Shown in pieces: positions 52,893-61,447 of a stretch of DNA of 64,000 bases (position 1 is the stretch's first letter; each line of letters starts with the position of its first letter). This DNA comes from Clostridia bacterium. GTDB lineage: Bacteria > Bacillota_A > Clostridia > Oscillospirales > CAG-272. The DNA is taken from assembly GCA_017467205.1 (NCBI GenBank), contig JAFTSQ010000025.1, positions 62,001 through 126,000 on the forward strand, in the 5' to 3' direction. The position numbers were made by a program, and so were the translations under genes. The notes under the pieces were generated by a model, which worked only from the letters and a program-made list of their open reading frames with translations, ran no database searches and had not been told where the DNA came from.

Positions 52893-54551
52893 ATGCGCGA
52901 AGGTATAGAAATATCCAAAAAAGAAAGGAAAGCGAGAGTTTCGGTACTCCGTATTTCAATACAGGAAAAGCAAAAGAACGTATCCGGCGACCTTGGTCTC
53001 TACAAGGCGGCTGCAAAAAATATAAAGGAGTCGGTCAAGAGCTATAAGACGGCTGATAAGCTGTATGCAAAGAAATCCTCATCCAAGAATGCTCGCCGTT
53101 ATAACGAGGCACAGGATGACCTTTGGGACAGCGTATCCGATTTCAGAGCAATAGGCAAGAATATCCTCGCCGCGCTTGAGGAAATTCGTGAAGAATACAT
53201 ATCGCTTGATGAATATGCTGACGGCAAGAATGCGGGAAAGGCTATTGATGAGTTCGATAAATACAACGAGTCCGTTCTTTCCAAAATGGATGAAATAAAG
53301 GCGGAGATCGACAAGCTTATCGATATTGAGGATAACGAGCCGGAAGAGCCTGAGGAAGAGCTCGCGGAGGAGTTCCTTCCCGAGGAAGAATCTGAAGAAG
53401 ATTACGAAGAAGAATATGAAGAAGAGGAAGAAGAAATGGCAAAGACAGTAAATCAGCCCGAGACAGTTGCAGCACCCGTTCCCCAGCCCGCACCCATGCC
53501 GATGTATACACCTTATCCTGCTTTTGCGGCACCTGTATATGCAGCACCTGCATATATGCCCGCACCCATGGCGGCACCCGTTCCTCAGCAGACTCCCGCG
53601 CCCAAGATTGCGCCCGTATCCATCGATGTATCCGCGATAGTTGAAAAGGCTATAGCAGCTACTATGGATAAGTTCGCCGCTGCCTTTGATAAGAGAATAG
53701 AGGCATATGTTGCAAATCTTCCCGTAAATATTCCTGCACCCGAGGCTCCTGCTGCACCAGCAGAGCCCACCGTTGTTTCCAATACATACGGCGCATCCGA
53801 GATAGCAGCTCTTGAGGGTGTTATTCTCGATGACGAGCAGGCTATTATCGATAAGCTTTCGGCAATGATAGAAAATCTTAAGACCCTTACTGCCGGTATG
53901 GCTGATCTTTCTGCGGCTTATATGGAGCTTGCAGGTAAGCAGAGCGATGCTAATCAGCTTCTCAAGCAGACCAACGACGTTCAGCGCCACACCATGCGTG
54001 AGCAGCAGGGTATTCAGGTTGCACAGAGAGTTATCGGTCAGGATCAGATAGCTATTGCAGAGGCACAGTCGGTTCTTGTTGAGCAGCAGAAGGCTATGGC
54101 TGAGCGTCAGCAGGCTCTCTCCGAGGCTCAGCAGGCAATGGAAGAGACTCAGCGCGTAATTACCGAGAACCAGGCAACTCTTGAAGAGTCCATGATGGCT
54201 GTAATGCAGGCTCAGAAGGAGATAATCACAGCTCAGCAGGTTCTTATCGTCGGCAATAAGAAGAATATCGATGCACAGGCTGAGATTACAGAGCGCCAGG
54301 CAGAGACCCTTGCTCTTCAAAAGGAGGCACTTACCTCTCAGAAGCAGGTTCTCCGTGAGCAGAGAGCAACCGTAGCTAAGCAGAAGGATGTTGCAGAGGG
54401 TAACACCTCCCGTAAGAAGAAGGCTCCCAAGGTAGAAGAGGCTGAGGCAACGCCCGTAGCAGAAGAGGCAGCTGTTGAGGAAGCTGCAGCACCAGCGGTA
54501 GCAGAAGCACCCGCAACCGAAAACGTTGCTGAGGAAACTGCAAACCAGTAA
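52893..54551 (+). CDS. coiled-coil protein with acidic and Pro/Ala-rich linkers, unknown function
   Basis: The 552-residue protein has a basic helical N terminus (residues 1-145), an acidic stretch (~150-190, EEDYEEEYEEEEEEMAK) and a Pro/Ala/Tyr-rich linker (~195-245, PMPMYTPYPAFAAPVYAAPA). A helical region follows (~250-300), then a long regular coiled coil (~320-480) of Gln-rich heptads such as VEQQKAMAERQQALSEAQQA and ITERQAETLALQKEAL, and an Ala/Glu/Pro tail with TSRKKKAPK. There is no signal or transmembrane segment. It looks like a rod-forming cytoskeletal or scaffold protein; no family is recognised. AAAGAGG precedes the ATG. A strong terminator follows. Confidence 0.75.
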   Translation: MREGIEISKKERKARVSVLRISIQEKQKNVSGDLGLYKAAAKNIKESVKSYKTADKLYAKKSSSKNARRYNEAQDDLWDSVSDFRAIGKNILAALEEIREEYISLDEYADGKNAGKAIDEFDKYNESVLSKMDEIKAEIDKLIDIEDNEPEEPEEELAEEFLPEEESEEDYEEEYEEEEEEMAKTVNQPETVAAPVPQPAPMPMYTPYPAFAAPVYAAPAYMPAPMAAPVPQQTPAPKIAPVSIDVSAIVEKAIAATMDKFAAAFDKRIEAYVANLPVNIPAPEAPAAPAEPTVVSNTYGASEIAALEGVILDDEQAIIDKLSAMIENLKTLTAGMADLSAAYMELAGKQSDANQLLKQTNDVQRHTMREQQGIQVAQRVIGQDQIAIAEAQSVLVEQQKAMAERQQALSEAQQAMEETQRVITENQATLEESMMAVMQAQKEIITAQQVLIVGNKKNIDAQAEITERQAETLALQKEALTSQKQVLREQRATVAKQKDVAEGNTSRKKKAPKVEEAEATPVAEEAAVEEAAAPAVAEAPATENVAEETANQ

Positions 54552-54584
54552 TAATCCAAAGCACGCATAAATAAAACGAGTGTA

Positions 54585-54616
54585 AAAAAACTACCGCAAT
54601 TTTGCGGTAGTTTTTT
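54585..54616. terminator. bidirectional terminator between coiled-coil gene and spoVG
   Basis: AAAAAACTACCGCA pairs perfectly with TGCGGTAGTTTTTT; it serves both converging genes. Confidence 0.9.
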
Positions 54617-54639
54617 GTCTTTTATAAACCTTGCCGTGA

Positions 54640-54951
54640 TTATATAACTACGGCGCCGTCATCTGCCTCCTCGTTCTGTGCATCGTGCTCGGCGGCAACA
54701 AGCTGTACGTGGTAGGCGTCGATGACTGCCTCCTCAAGCGAGGCTCTGAAATCCGAGTTTATCGGGTGAACGATATCGCGGTATGTTCCGTCTGGATTTT
54801 TTCTTGAGGGCATAACGATAAAGTATCTGTCGCGAGCGTAAATCACCTTAATGTCGTGTACCGCAAGGCAATCGTCGAATGTTACCGAAACTATTGCCTT
54901 CATCGGACCCTCGTCAAAGAATTTTCTGATTTTGATGTCTGTTACCTGCAT
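54640..54951 (-). CDS. spoVG: regulatory protein SpoVG
   Basis: The 103-residue nucleic-acid-binding regulator has the conserved start MQVTDIKIRKFFDEGPMKAIVSVTFD, then VIYARDRYFIVMPSRKNPDGTYRDIVHPINSDFR and an acidic tail. In Bacillus it affects asymmetric septation and cortex formation; in other species it binds RNA and DNA broadly. GGAAAGGAAA precedes the ATG. The 231-bp gap to murC is very AT-rich and must contain both divergent promoters; several TATA-like boxes are visible but none is clearly best. Confidence 0.96.
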   Translation of the reverse strand: MQVTDIKIRKFFDEGPMKAIVSVTFDDCLAVHDIKVIYARDRYFIVMPSRKNPDGTYRDIVHPINSDFRASLEEAVIDAYHVQLVAAEHDAQNEEADDGAVVI

Positions 54952-55182
54952 AAAAAACGTGTTTCCTTTCCTGTGTTGTAAACTTTTTTTGGAATACGAA
55001 TATAGTATACAATAAGAATGTTAAAAATATTCACGAAATAAGTAATCATTTTTTTAAATAAATGTTATATTTTTTTGATAAAATATGTAATATTTGTAAC
55101 ATTGTGGAGATATAGGGGGAAAGCGTTCGAATTATGATGATTGTTGCTTTGTTATATTCGTTTTATATAAGGGGGTGGGCTT

Positions 55183-56565
55183 ATGGCAAATACAGAAAAG
55201 CAGATATCATTTGACAAATTGTTAAAAATAACGTCAAACGGCAATGCTACTATTCATTTTGTCGGCATTGGCGGAGTTTCAATGTATTCGCTTGCCAGGC
55301 TTGCCCTTATCATGAAAACACGTGTAACCGGTAGCGACAGGGAGGAGAGTGAGCATACAAGGGAGCTTGCTCTGCTCGGAGCGGTTATAAGCATCGGGCA
55401 TAAGGCATCCAATGTAAACGGTGCGGCGCTCATAGTGTATACTCACGCCGTATCATCATCCAATCCCGAGCTTCTCGCTGCAAAAAATCTCGGTATTCCG
55501 ACAGTGTCACGAGCAGAATACATGGGTGCACTTATGATAAGCTATAAAAACCGCATAGGTGTGTCAGGCTCGCACGGTAAAAGCACGACGGTTGCAATGC
55601 TCGATTCCATTTTTACCGCTGCAGGCGCACTGCCAACGGTTCTTTCCGGGGCAGATCTGCCGATAGGTGAGCCGCTTAAGGTCGGTTCGCGCAATTTGAT
55701 GGTTTATGAGGCCTGTGAGTACAAGGATTCCTTTCTTAAATTTTCACCTACGATAGCTATAGCTTTGAATCTTGAGCTTGACCACACCGATTATTTCGAT
55801 TCTATAGACAGTATGAAGGAATCCTTTGTACGTGCGCTCGGAAAGGCTGCAAAATGTGCTGTTGTGAATGCTGACGATGAGCATCTTTCGCAGGTTATAA
55901 AAAAATTGAAGAATAAAGTTATTACTTACGGGCAGGCAGAGCGTGCGGATTACCGCTACCGCATAACCGCCTTCACCGATACGGGTTTTAAATTTACTCT
56001 TGAGCGCTTTGGCAGTGTTATGGGTAGGTTTGAGCTTAATATCCCCGGTGCGTATAACGTTGGTAATGCCGCTGCTGCGATAGTTGCGGCTATTGAATAC
56101 GGCATAGATATAAAGATAATTGCAGAGGCTATATCCGGTTATCGCGGTATAGCGAGACGCCTTGAGCCGGTGGGAAACCGTTTTGGCAGAACTGTTTATT
56201 ACGACTATGCCCATCATCCAACCGAAATAAGAGCTTCCATAAACGCCGTTAAGATGCTTACTCACGATCTTGTGACGGTTGTCTTTAAGCCGCATACCTA
56301 TTCAAGAACCAAGAGTCTGTGGGAGGATTTTTGTCGGGCACTATCTCTTGCCGATTATGTTATTATGACGGACATATATCCGGCAAGAGAAGAGCCAATA
56401 GACGGAATCAGCTCGCTTAGAATGGTTTATGAGATTGGTGAGCAGGCTATGTTTTCCCCTGATGCCGAGGTTCCCTTATATGTTGATGCCAAAACTCACG
56501 GGGTTATAATTATAATGGGAGCGGGTGCGCTTGAGGAAATAAAAAACGATATTTTGCATAAGTAG
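55183..56565 (+). CDS. murC: UDP-N-acetylmuramate--L-alanine ligase
   Basis: The 460-residue Mur ligase adds L-alanine to UDP-MurNAc, the first step of the peptidoglycan stem peptide. It has HFVGIGGVSMYSLA near residue 27 (UDP-binding Rossmann start), the ATP loop GVSGSHGKSTTVAML near residue 127, LNLELDHTDYF, and DDYAHHPTE-like YDYAHHPTEIRAS near residue 343. The P loop GSHGKST instead of GTHGKTT is common in clostridial MurC. GGGGGTGG precedes the ATG. A DUF523 gene follows after 18 bp. Confidence 0.93.
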   Translation: MANTEKQISFDKLLKITSNGNATIHFVGIGGVSMYSLARLALIMKTRVTGSDREESEHTRELALLGAVISIGHKASNVNGAALIVYTHAVSSSNPELLAAKNLGIPTVSRAEYMGALMISYKNRIGVSGSHGKSTTVAMLDSIFTAAGALPTVLSGADLPIGEPLKVGSRNLMVYEACEYKDSFLKFSPTIAIALNLELDHTDYFDSIDSMKESFVRALGKAAKCAVVNADDEHLSQVIKKLKNKVITYGQAERADYRYRITAFTDTGFKFTLERFGSVMGRFELNIPGAYNVGNAAAAIVAAIEYGIDIKIIAEAISGYRGIARRLEPVGNRFGRTVYYDYAHHPTEIRASINAVKMLTHDLVTVVFKPHTYSRTKSLWEDFCRALSLADYVIMTDIYPAREEPIDGISSLRMVYEIGEQAMFSPDAEVPLYVDAKTHGVIIIMGAGALEEIKNDILHK

Positions 56566-56583
56566 GTCATAAAAAGGAAAAAT

Positions 56584-57033
56584 ATGAAAAAGAATATTTT
56601 GGTAAGTGCCTGCCTTCTCGGAGAGGCTACAAGATATGACGGCAAAAGCGTCACAAACAAAGATGCACTAAGACTATCGGAATTCTATAATATAATTCCA
56701 ATATGTCCCGAGGTTATCGGAGGGCTTCCCATACCAAGAATTCCGAGCGAGAGAGTAGGTGCGAGTGTTCTTTCGCGCGACGGACGCGACGTTACTGAAA
56801 ATTTCCTTTGCGGTGCGAGGGAGGCACACAGGCTTTTTTGTGAAAACGAGTGCGAGCTTGCAGTTTTAAAAGAGAGAAGCCCCTCATGCGGCAGAGGAAG
56901 AATATATGACGGAAGCTTTTCGGGAACGCTTACCGATGGCAACGGAGTTACGGCAGAGCTTTTGCTTAAGCACGGTGTGCGTATATACGGCGAAAGTGAA
57001 ATAAAAAAGTTGTTGACAAATAAAGAAAAATAA
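56584..57033 (+). CDS. DUF523-family protein
   Basis: The 149-residue protein matches DUF523: LVSACLLGEATRYDG at the N terminus, ICPEVIGGLPIPRIPSE, LKERSPSCGRGRIYDGSF and a closing GVTAELLLKHGVRIYGESE. The conserved cysteines (SACLLG, ICPE, SPSCG) suggest a metal or iron-sulfur site; biochemical function is not established. It is co-directional with murC. Its last codons contain the mgtE promoter. Confidence 0.88.
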   Translation: MKKNILVSACLLGEATRYDGKSVTNKDALRLSEFYNIIPICPEVIGGLPIPRIPSERVGASVLSRDGRDVTENFLCGAREAHRLFCENECELAVLKERSPSCGRGRIYDGSFSGTLTDGNGVTAELLLKHGVRIYGESEIKKLLTNKEK

Positions 57034-57041
57034 ATTATAAT
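57013..57041 (+). promoter_or_regulatory. consensus promoter of mgtE inside the DUF523 3' end
   Basis: TTGACA (57013-57018), exactly 17 bp, TATAAT (57036-57041), a perfect sigma-A promoter overlapping the DUF523 stop codon. Confidence 0.88.
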
Positions 57042-57071
57042 ATAGTAAATAATGAAGAAAGGAGCATACCG

Positions 57072-57167
57072 ATGTCTGACGGCAGTCGAAGTACATACTG
57101 TTTTAAGAATCGAATAAACTATATCAAGCTCGTTTGCCCGATAGTCGGAACGCGCTCTTCTTTGTGA
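57072..57167 (+). CDS. leader ORF upstream of mgtE
   Basis: GAAAGGAG lies 7 nt before ATG 57072, and 31 codons follow (MSDGSRSTYCFKNRINYIKL, then VCPIVGTRSSL) to TGA 57167. It is the first ORF on the mgtE transcript and ends 43 nt before the mgtE start. Its strong ribosome site and position suggest a regulatory leader peptide. It is not Pro- or acid-rich like MgtL. It may be non-functional; only its initiation signal is clear. Confidence 0.5.
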   Translation: MSDGSRSTYCFKNRINYIKLVCPIVGTRSSL

Positions 57168-57175
57168 TGCGTTTT

Positions 57176-57210
57176 CTCGGGGTCATTCGAGCATAAAGGA
57201 GGACCCGAAA
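57176..57210 (+). promoter_or_regulatory. hairpin enclosing the mgtE ribosome binding site
   Basis: TCGGgGTC (57177-57184) can pair with GACCCGA just before the ATG, with one bulged G. AAAGGAG sits at the end of the loop and against the 3' arm. Formation would limit ribosome access to mgtE. Confidence 0.5.
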
Positions 57211-58611
57211 ATGGAGAAAAACTACAATTTTCAAAATCTGTCGGGGGTAGAGGAAATTCTGACCCCCGAAATTTTTTCCTCGCTTGCTGAGGAAAGAAAC
57301 TATGCCGAAATAAAAAGCCTTGCCGAGAGGCTTCCCGCCCCCGATTTGGCAGAGCTTTTTGCCGCTATTCCTGATAGCTCGCACGTGCTTCTTTTCAGAC
57401 TCCTCTCTAAGGAGCATGCGGCAGAAACGTTTGTGGAAATGGATTCCGACGATAGGCGCAGGCTTATAGATTCATTTACCGATAAAGAGCTTTCGGATAT
57501 ACTTTCCGAGCTTTATATTGACGATACCGTCGATCTTATTGAGGAAATGCCCGCGATAGTCGTAAAGCGTATTTTGCGTAATTCCGCACGCGAGGACAGG
57601 GAATCGATAAACCGTATTCTCAATTATCCAAAGGATTCTGCGGGAAGTGTAATGACAACCGAATACGTTCGGTTTACTGCTGATATGACAGTAGAGGCCG
57701 CTTTGAAGCACATACGCAGGGTCGCAATAGATAAGGAGACGATATATACCTGCTATGTGACAGATAAAAACAGATGTCTTATAGGTATTGTTACCGCAAA
57801 GCAGCTCTTACTTTCCGAGCCTGATGTGTTGCTTTCTGACATAATGGACGAAGATGTTATATTCGTTCATACAAACGACGATAAGGAGGAGGTCGCGCTG
57901 AAGCTTGATAAATACGGCTTTCTTGCTATGCCGGTTACCGACAGCGAGAGAAGACTTGTAGGTATAGTTACCGTTGACGATGCTATCGAGGTTCTTAAGG
58001 AGGAATCCGAGGAGGATTTTGCCAAGATGGCGGCTATCACTCCAAGCGAGACCCCATATTTGAAAACGTCGGTATTCTCTATATGGAAATCCCGTATACC
58101 GTGGCTGCTTTTGCTGATGGTTTCGGCTACCTTTTCAAGCACCATTCTTTCGGGCTTCGAGGCGGCACTGCCCGCTGTTCTTATCCTGTTCGTACCAATG
58201 CTGATGGATACCGGCGGTAATTCTGGCGGTCAGTCGTCTGTCACGGTTACTCGCGGAATATCTTTGATGGAGGTTGGGTTTTCCGATCTTCCGCGCGTGT
58301 TCTTCAAGGAAGTAAGAGTCGGTATTATGTGCGGTGTGACGCTCGGTGCCGTTGCTTTCGGTAAGGTGATGCTCATTGACAGACTTATAATGCAGAATGA
58401 TGCAGTGACCCTTTACGTTGCACTTGCGGTATCACTCGCGCTTACCGTGACGGTAATAGTGGCAAAAATTATAGGCGCTACCTTGCCGATACTTGCTAAA
58501 AAAATTGGCTTTGACCCCGCCGTAATGGCGTCTCCACTGATAACCACTGTCGTGGACGCGATATCTCTGGTGCTGTATTTCTTCATAGCATCTGCTATAA
58601 TGAATCTATAA
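57211..58611 (+). CDS. mgtE: magnesium transporter MgtE
   Basis: The 466-residue Mg2+ channel has an N-terminal superhelical domain (residues ~10-130), two CBS domains (~135-260: SAGSVMTTEYVRF, LIGIVTAKQLLLSEPD, LVGIVTVDDAIEVL) and a five-helix pore (~290-465). The pore carries the family motif VPMLMDTGGNSGGQSSVTVTRG near residue 330. Mg2+ bound between the cytoplasmic domains closes the pore in known MgtE. No M-box riboswitch was recognised; instead there is a leader ORF and a hairpin over the ribosome site. A terminator follows directly. Confidence 0.96.
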   Translation: MEKNYNFQNLSGVEEILTPEIFSSLAEERNYAEIKSLAERLPAPDLAELFAAIPDSSHVLLFRLLSKEHAAETFVEMDSDDRRRLIDSFTDKELSDILSELYIDDTVDLIEEMPAIVVKRILRNSAREDRESINRILNYPKDSAGSVMTTEYVRFTADMTVEAALKHIRRVAIDKETIYTCYVTDKNRCLIGIVTAKQLLLSEPDVLLSDIMDEDVIFVHTNDDKEEVALKLDKYGFLAMPVTDSERRLVGIVTVDDAIEVLKEESEEDFAKMAAITPSETPYLKTSVFSIWKSRIPWLLLLMVSATFSSTILSGFEAALPAVLILFVPMLMDTGGNSGGQSSVTVTRGISLMEVGFSDLPRVFFKEVRVGIMCGVTLGAVAFGKVMLIDRLIMQNDAVTLYVALAVSLALTVTVIVAKIIGATLPILAKKIGFDPAVMASPLITTVVDAISLVLYFFIASAIMNL

Positions 58612-58648
58612 AAAATCGATGTATCTCATACGAGATACATCGATTTTT
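58611..58648. terminator. bidirectional terminator after mgtE
   Basis: AAAAATCGATGTATCTC pairs perfectly with its complement at 58632-58648 around a 4-nt loop; serves mgtE and the convergent esterase. Confidence 0.93.
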
Positions 58649-58669
58649 GCCAACTTAAGTTTTCTTTTT

Positions 58670-60349
58670 TTAGTCAATAATGTACTTGTACCATTTCTGT
58701 ACGTCTTCCTCGGGAATATATCCGTGGTTCGAATTTTGGAGGAATCGGATCTCCTTTTTTACACCTACAGGAACGGTGTTAAACATGGCAATTATTCCGT
58801 TTGCCGGGCAGGTCTCATCACCAAGTCCGCATCTTGGCACAGTTACAGGAACATTTATCAGCCTCACAAGATGTACGGGGTCGAAGTATTCCATTCCTTC
58901 CTCATAGCTCGTAAGACTTGTCGGAACCCTGCCGTCGGTTCTGCCCGCCAGATTGCAGAATGCGGGAATGTTGGCAGATATTGAGATGAGCTTAAACGGC
59001 GCACTCTTCTTTAGTAAAAGTGTTGACAATGCGCCGAGTGTCAGTGCCTGAAATCCACCCATGCTTCCGCCAAACATTGCAACCTCGCCGTTCCACGACT
59101 CGTGAAGTCCCGTGATATTACCTGAAAGTGCGGGATCTGTAACGAAGCGCAGAGTTTGAAGATTTCGCAGCTGAAGATAAAGTATATAGTTATCATGCAG
59201 ATCCTGATAGTCGGAATTAACCTTGCCGTTTCCTCTTCCGTAGTTTTCAAGGATACCTGTACGAAGCACCTGATAATAATCCTTTAAGGGGCGGGGAAGC
59301 TTATATCCGTGGTGAGAGCAATGTATGTCAATATATTCGGTGCTGTGCTCGGGTACAGGCGGAAACGCCGAATAACCGTCAAAGGTAACGCGGATAGGCA
59401 AACTTTTTGCGATTGCGTTTTTCGGAACTGTAAGATAAGTTGCGGCGTGGCAAGGGCCCGGAGCCTTTAGGTTTAACTCATAGAAATCGAATTTTTCAAG
59501 AAGCTCCTCACCGAGATTGCAAATCCCGTATTCCCTTAGCATATCTATGTAGCTTTTATCGAATTTTATAAGTTCGTAGTGATTTTCCTTTGGCATATCA
59601 TATTCGTATACCACATTTCCAACGTAGCCGTCAGGGGTTGTGTCGGTGGGGTCAACATTAAGAAGCCTATCTATCTCTTTGTTCCAAAAGTCCACAAGGT
59701 CAGAGGGTGGCATTTTTGTAGGATGTATATCGCGCCAAGAGAATAGTATGCCGCCATAAGCTGTTTCTGAGCCAAGAATGATTTTTTCACTTTCGTCTAA
59801 GGCTGTGACCTTGAATTTTACCCATCCCTCGCGAGAGAGAGTAACATCAAACTCAATAGAAGAAGCATTCAGTGCGTTTCCCGATGTTGCTACCTCATCG
59901 TCGCTCAACGATGTATATTTGAGCATGGGAACAGTCAGCGCCTTTTTCTCCGCATGGCTGTAAAGGCTTACTACAACATGCGCCACATCTCCTTTGATAA
60001 ATTCAGTAGGCTCCCAAGCTGTCAGAGTATCTCCTTCTTTTTTATAGGTCTCAATTATAAAGTATGCTCCCTCGGCAAGGTCGGGGTTATCAAACTCAAT
60101 AAGATTTTCTTTTATATCGAGTCCGTGACGTGCATTATAGCCAGTGAAATATTTTTCAATAAGGGCTTCGATACTGTCGCCCTCCTCGGTTTTGAATGCC
60201 TCAATTGCACGGCGGTACTCCTCGTCGCGCTTCATTCTGCACAGAATATTATATATTACGTTAAGCTGTGCCGTAGTAACCTGAGTAAAGCTTTTCTTTG
60301 CAGTCTTTTTATATGCCGCATAGGCCTTTTGTGCATAATTTTCGTTCAT
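58670..60349 (-). CDS. alpha/beta-hydrolase, acetyl xylan esterase / cephalosporin-C deacetylase-like, with N-terminal extension
   Basis: The 559-residue protein ends in an alpha/beta hydrolase resembling the AXE1 family: APGPCHAATYLTVPKN, LPIRVTFDGYS, GGSMGGFQALTLGAL with nucleophile Ser429, GDETCPANG (catalytic Asp) and NHGYIP (catalytic His). The first ~230 residues are unusual: a helical part (YAQKAYAAYKKTAKKSF) and a beta-sandwich-like domain that may bind substrate. There is no signal peptide, so deacetylation of imported oligosaccharides is plausible. The ATG at 60349 is chosen by homology of layout; upstream in-frame codons run across mscS on the other strand. It is divergent from mscS. 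Confidence 0.8.
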   Translation of the reverse strand: MNENYAQKAYAAYKKTAKKSFTQVTTAQLNVIYNILCRMKRDEEYRRAIEAFKTEEGDSIEALIEKYFTGYNARHGLDIKENLIEFDNPDLAEGAYFIIETYKKEGDTLTAWEPTEFIKGDVAHVVVSLYSHAEKKALTVPMLKYTSLSDDEVATSGNALNASSIEFDVTLSREGWVKFKVTALDESEKIILGSETAYGGILFSWRDIHPTKMPPSDLVDFWNKEIDRLLNVDPTDTTPDGYVGNVVYEYDMPKENHYELIKFDKSYIDMLREYGICNLGEELLEKFDFYELNLKAPGPCHAATYLTVPKNAIAKSLPIRVTFDGYSAFPPVPEHSTEYIDIHCSHHGYKLPRPLKDYYQVLRTGILENYGRGNGKVNSDYQDLHDNYILYLQLRNLQTLRFVTDPALSGNITGLHESWNGEVAMFGGSMGGFQALTLGALSTLLLKKSAPFKLISISANIPAFCNLAGRTDGRVPTSLTSYEEGMEYFDPVHLVRLINVPVTVPRCGLGDETCPANGIIAMFNTVPVGVKKEIRFLQNSNHGYIPEEDVQKWYKYIID

Positions 60350-60467
60350 ACAGTTAATACTTCCTATATAAATTATAGTTTCATTAGAATTATATAACAA
60401 ATATTGCGGCGAGTCAATACCTTTAATAAAAATGGTATACAAATGTATGAATATAGGAAGATGAAAA

Positions 60468-61286
60468 ATGGATTTTGAAGCGTTTTTGAACAGCCTTCTC
60501 AATTGGGCAATGACGACAGGCATGAAAATAATCATAGCCATTGTTATTCTTATAGTTTCCTTCAGAGTTATAACGCTTTTGTCGAGAAAAATCGGGAAAA
60601 AGCTTACAAACGGAAAGAAGCCGCTTGATAAAACGATTACCACGACGCTTGCATACGTCATAAGCATAACGCTGAAAACTCTTGTCGTTATAGCTCTTAT
60701 AGGATATCTCGGAATAGATACCAGCGGCTTTGCCGCGCTTATCACCTCTCTCGGTGTAGGGATAGGGCTTGCGGTAAACGGTGCGCTCTCCAATCTCGCA
60801 GGCGGCGCTTTACTGATTATAACCCGTCCCTTTAGAGTTGACGATTTTATAGAGGCGTCCGGGTATTCGGGAACTGTCGAGGATATTCATATAGTTACAA
60901 CAAGGCTGAGAACTCCCGATAATAAGGTTGTTTACATTCCTAACGGAACACTTTCGTCGGGGACTATAGTAAACTATTCCGAAAAGGATATTCGCCGCGT
61001 AGATCTAAAGTTTTCTGTGGGTTATAATACAGGCTCCGAGCTCGCAAAGTCTATTATTCTCGAGCTTGCTCGCTCACACGGTAAGGTACTCCGCGAGCCG
61101 GAGCCATTTGTAAGAGTATCCGATCATGCCGAAAGCGGTATAAAGATATTGGCAAGAGTATGGACGAAGAGTGCCGACTATTGGGATGTTAATTTTGACC
61201 TTATAGAGAGTGTCAAGGCAGAGTTTGATAAGCACGGAATTAGGATTCCTTACAATCAAATTGATGTTCATGTAAAGAATGATTGA
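60468..61286 (+). CDS. mscS: small-conductance mechanosensitive channel
   Basis: The 272-residue channel releases solutes on hypo-osmotic shock. After three transmembrane segments (residues ~15-40, 58-80 and 85-112), the pore helix reads GVGIGLAVNGALSNLAGGALLIITRPFRVDDFI, the MscS glycine/alanine packing pattern. The cytoplasmic beta domain has TRLRTPDNKVVYIPNGTLSSGTIVNYS. GGAAGATG precedes the ATG. The 118-bp gap to the divergent esterase is AT-rich with no decisive promoter call. A terminator follows. Confidence 0.94.
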   Translation: MDFEAFLNSLLNWAMTTGMKIIIAIVILIVSFRVITLLSRKIGKKLTNGKKPLDKTITTTLAYVISITLKTLVVIALIGYLGIDTSGFAALITSLGVGIGLAVNGALSNLAGGALLIITRPFRVDDFIEASGYSGTVEDIHIVTTRLRTPDNKVVYIPNGTLSSGTIVNYSEKDIRRVDLKFSVGYNTGSELAKSIILELARSHGKVLREPEPFVRVSDHAESGIKILARVWTKSADYWDVNFDLIESVKAEFDKHGIRIPYNQIDVHVKND

Positions 61287-61287
61287 C

Positions 61288-61312
61288 AAAAAGGCGGTTT
61301 AACCGCCTTTTT
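61288..61312 (+). terminator. intrinsic terminator after mscS
   Basis: AAAAAGGCGG-tttaa-CCGCCTTTTTAT. Confidence 0.9.
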
Positions 61313-61447
61313 ATATTATTAATGCCTTTACCTCGCTTTTCTAAATTATCATTATGAATGTTGGTATATATAATCTTTTATATAAAATTCTATTGAACTT
61401 AGATTTTATTTGTGTTAAAATATATAAAAACAGATTTGGAGATTATT

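Noticed and set aside
53079..54320. 413-codon minus-strand frame opposite the coiled-coil gene
   Set aside because: It is Leu/Cys/His-rich shadow text created by the repetitive heptads; the plus strand has promoter, ribosome site and terminator.
57042..57210. M-box (ykoK) magnesium riboswitch upstream of mgtE
   Set aside because: The conserved M-box sequence blocks are absent; the leader has an ORF and a short hairpin instead.
60350..60793. 148-codon N-terminal extension of the esterase frame
   Set aside because: It runs antisense through mscS; the ATG at 60349 gives a sensible start and leaves a normal divergent spacer.
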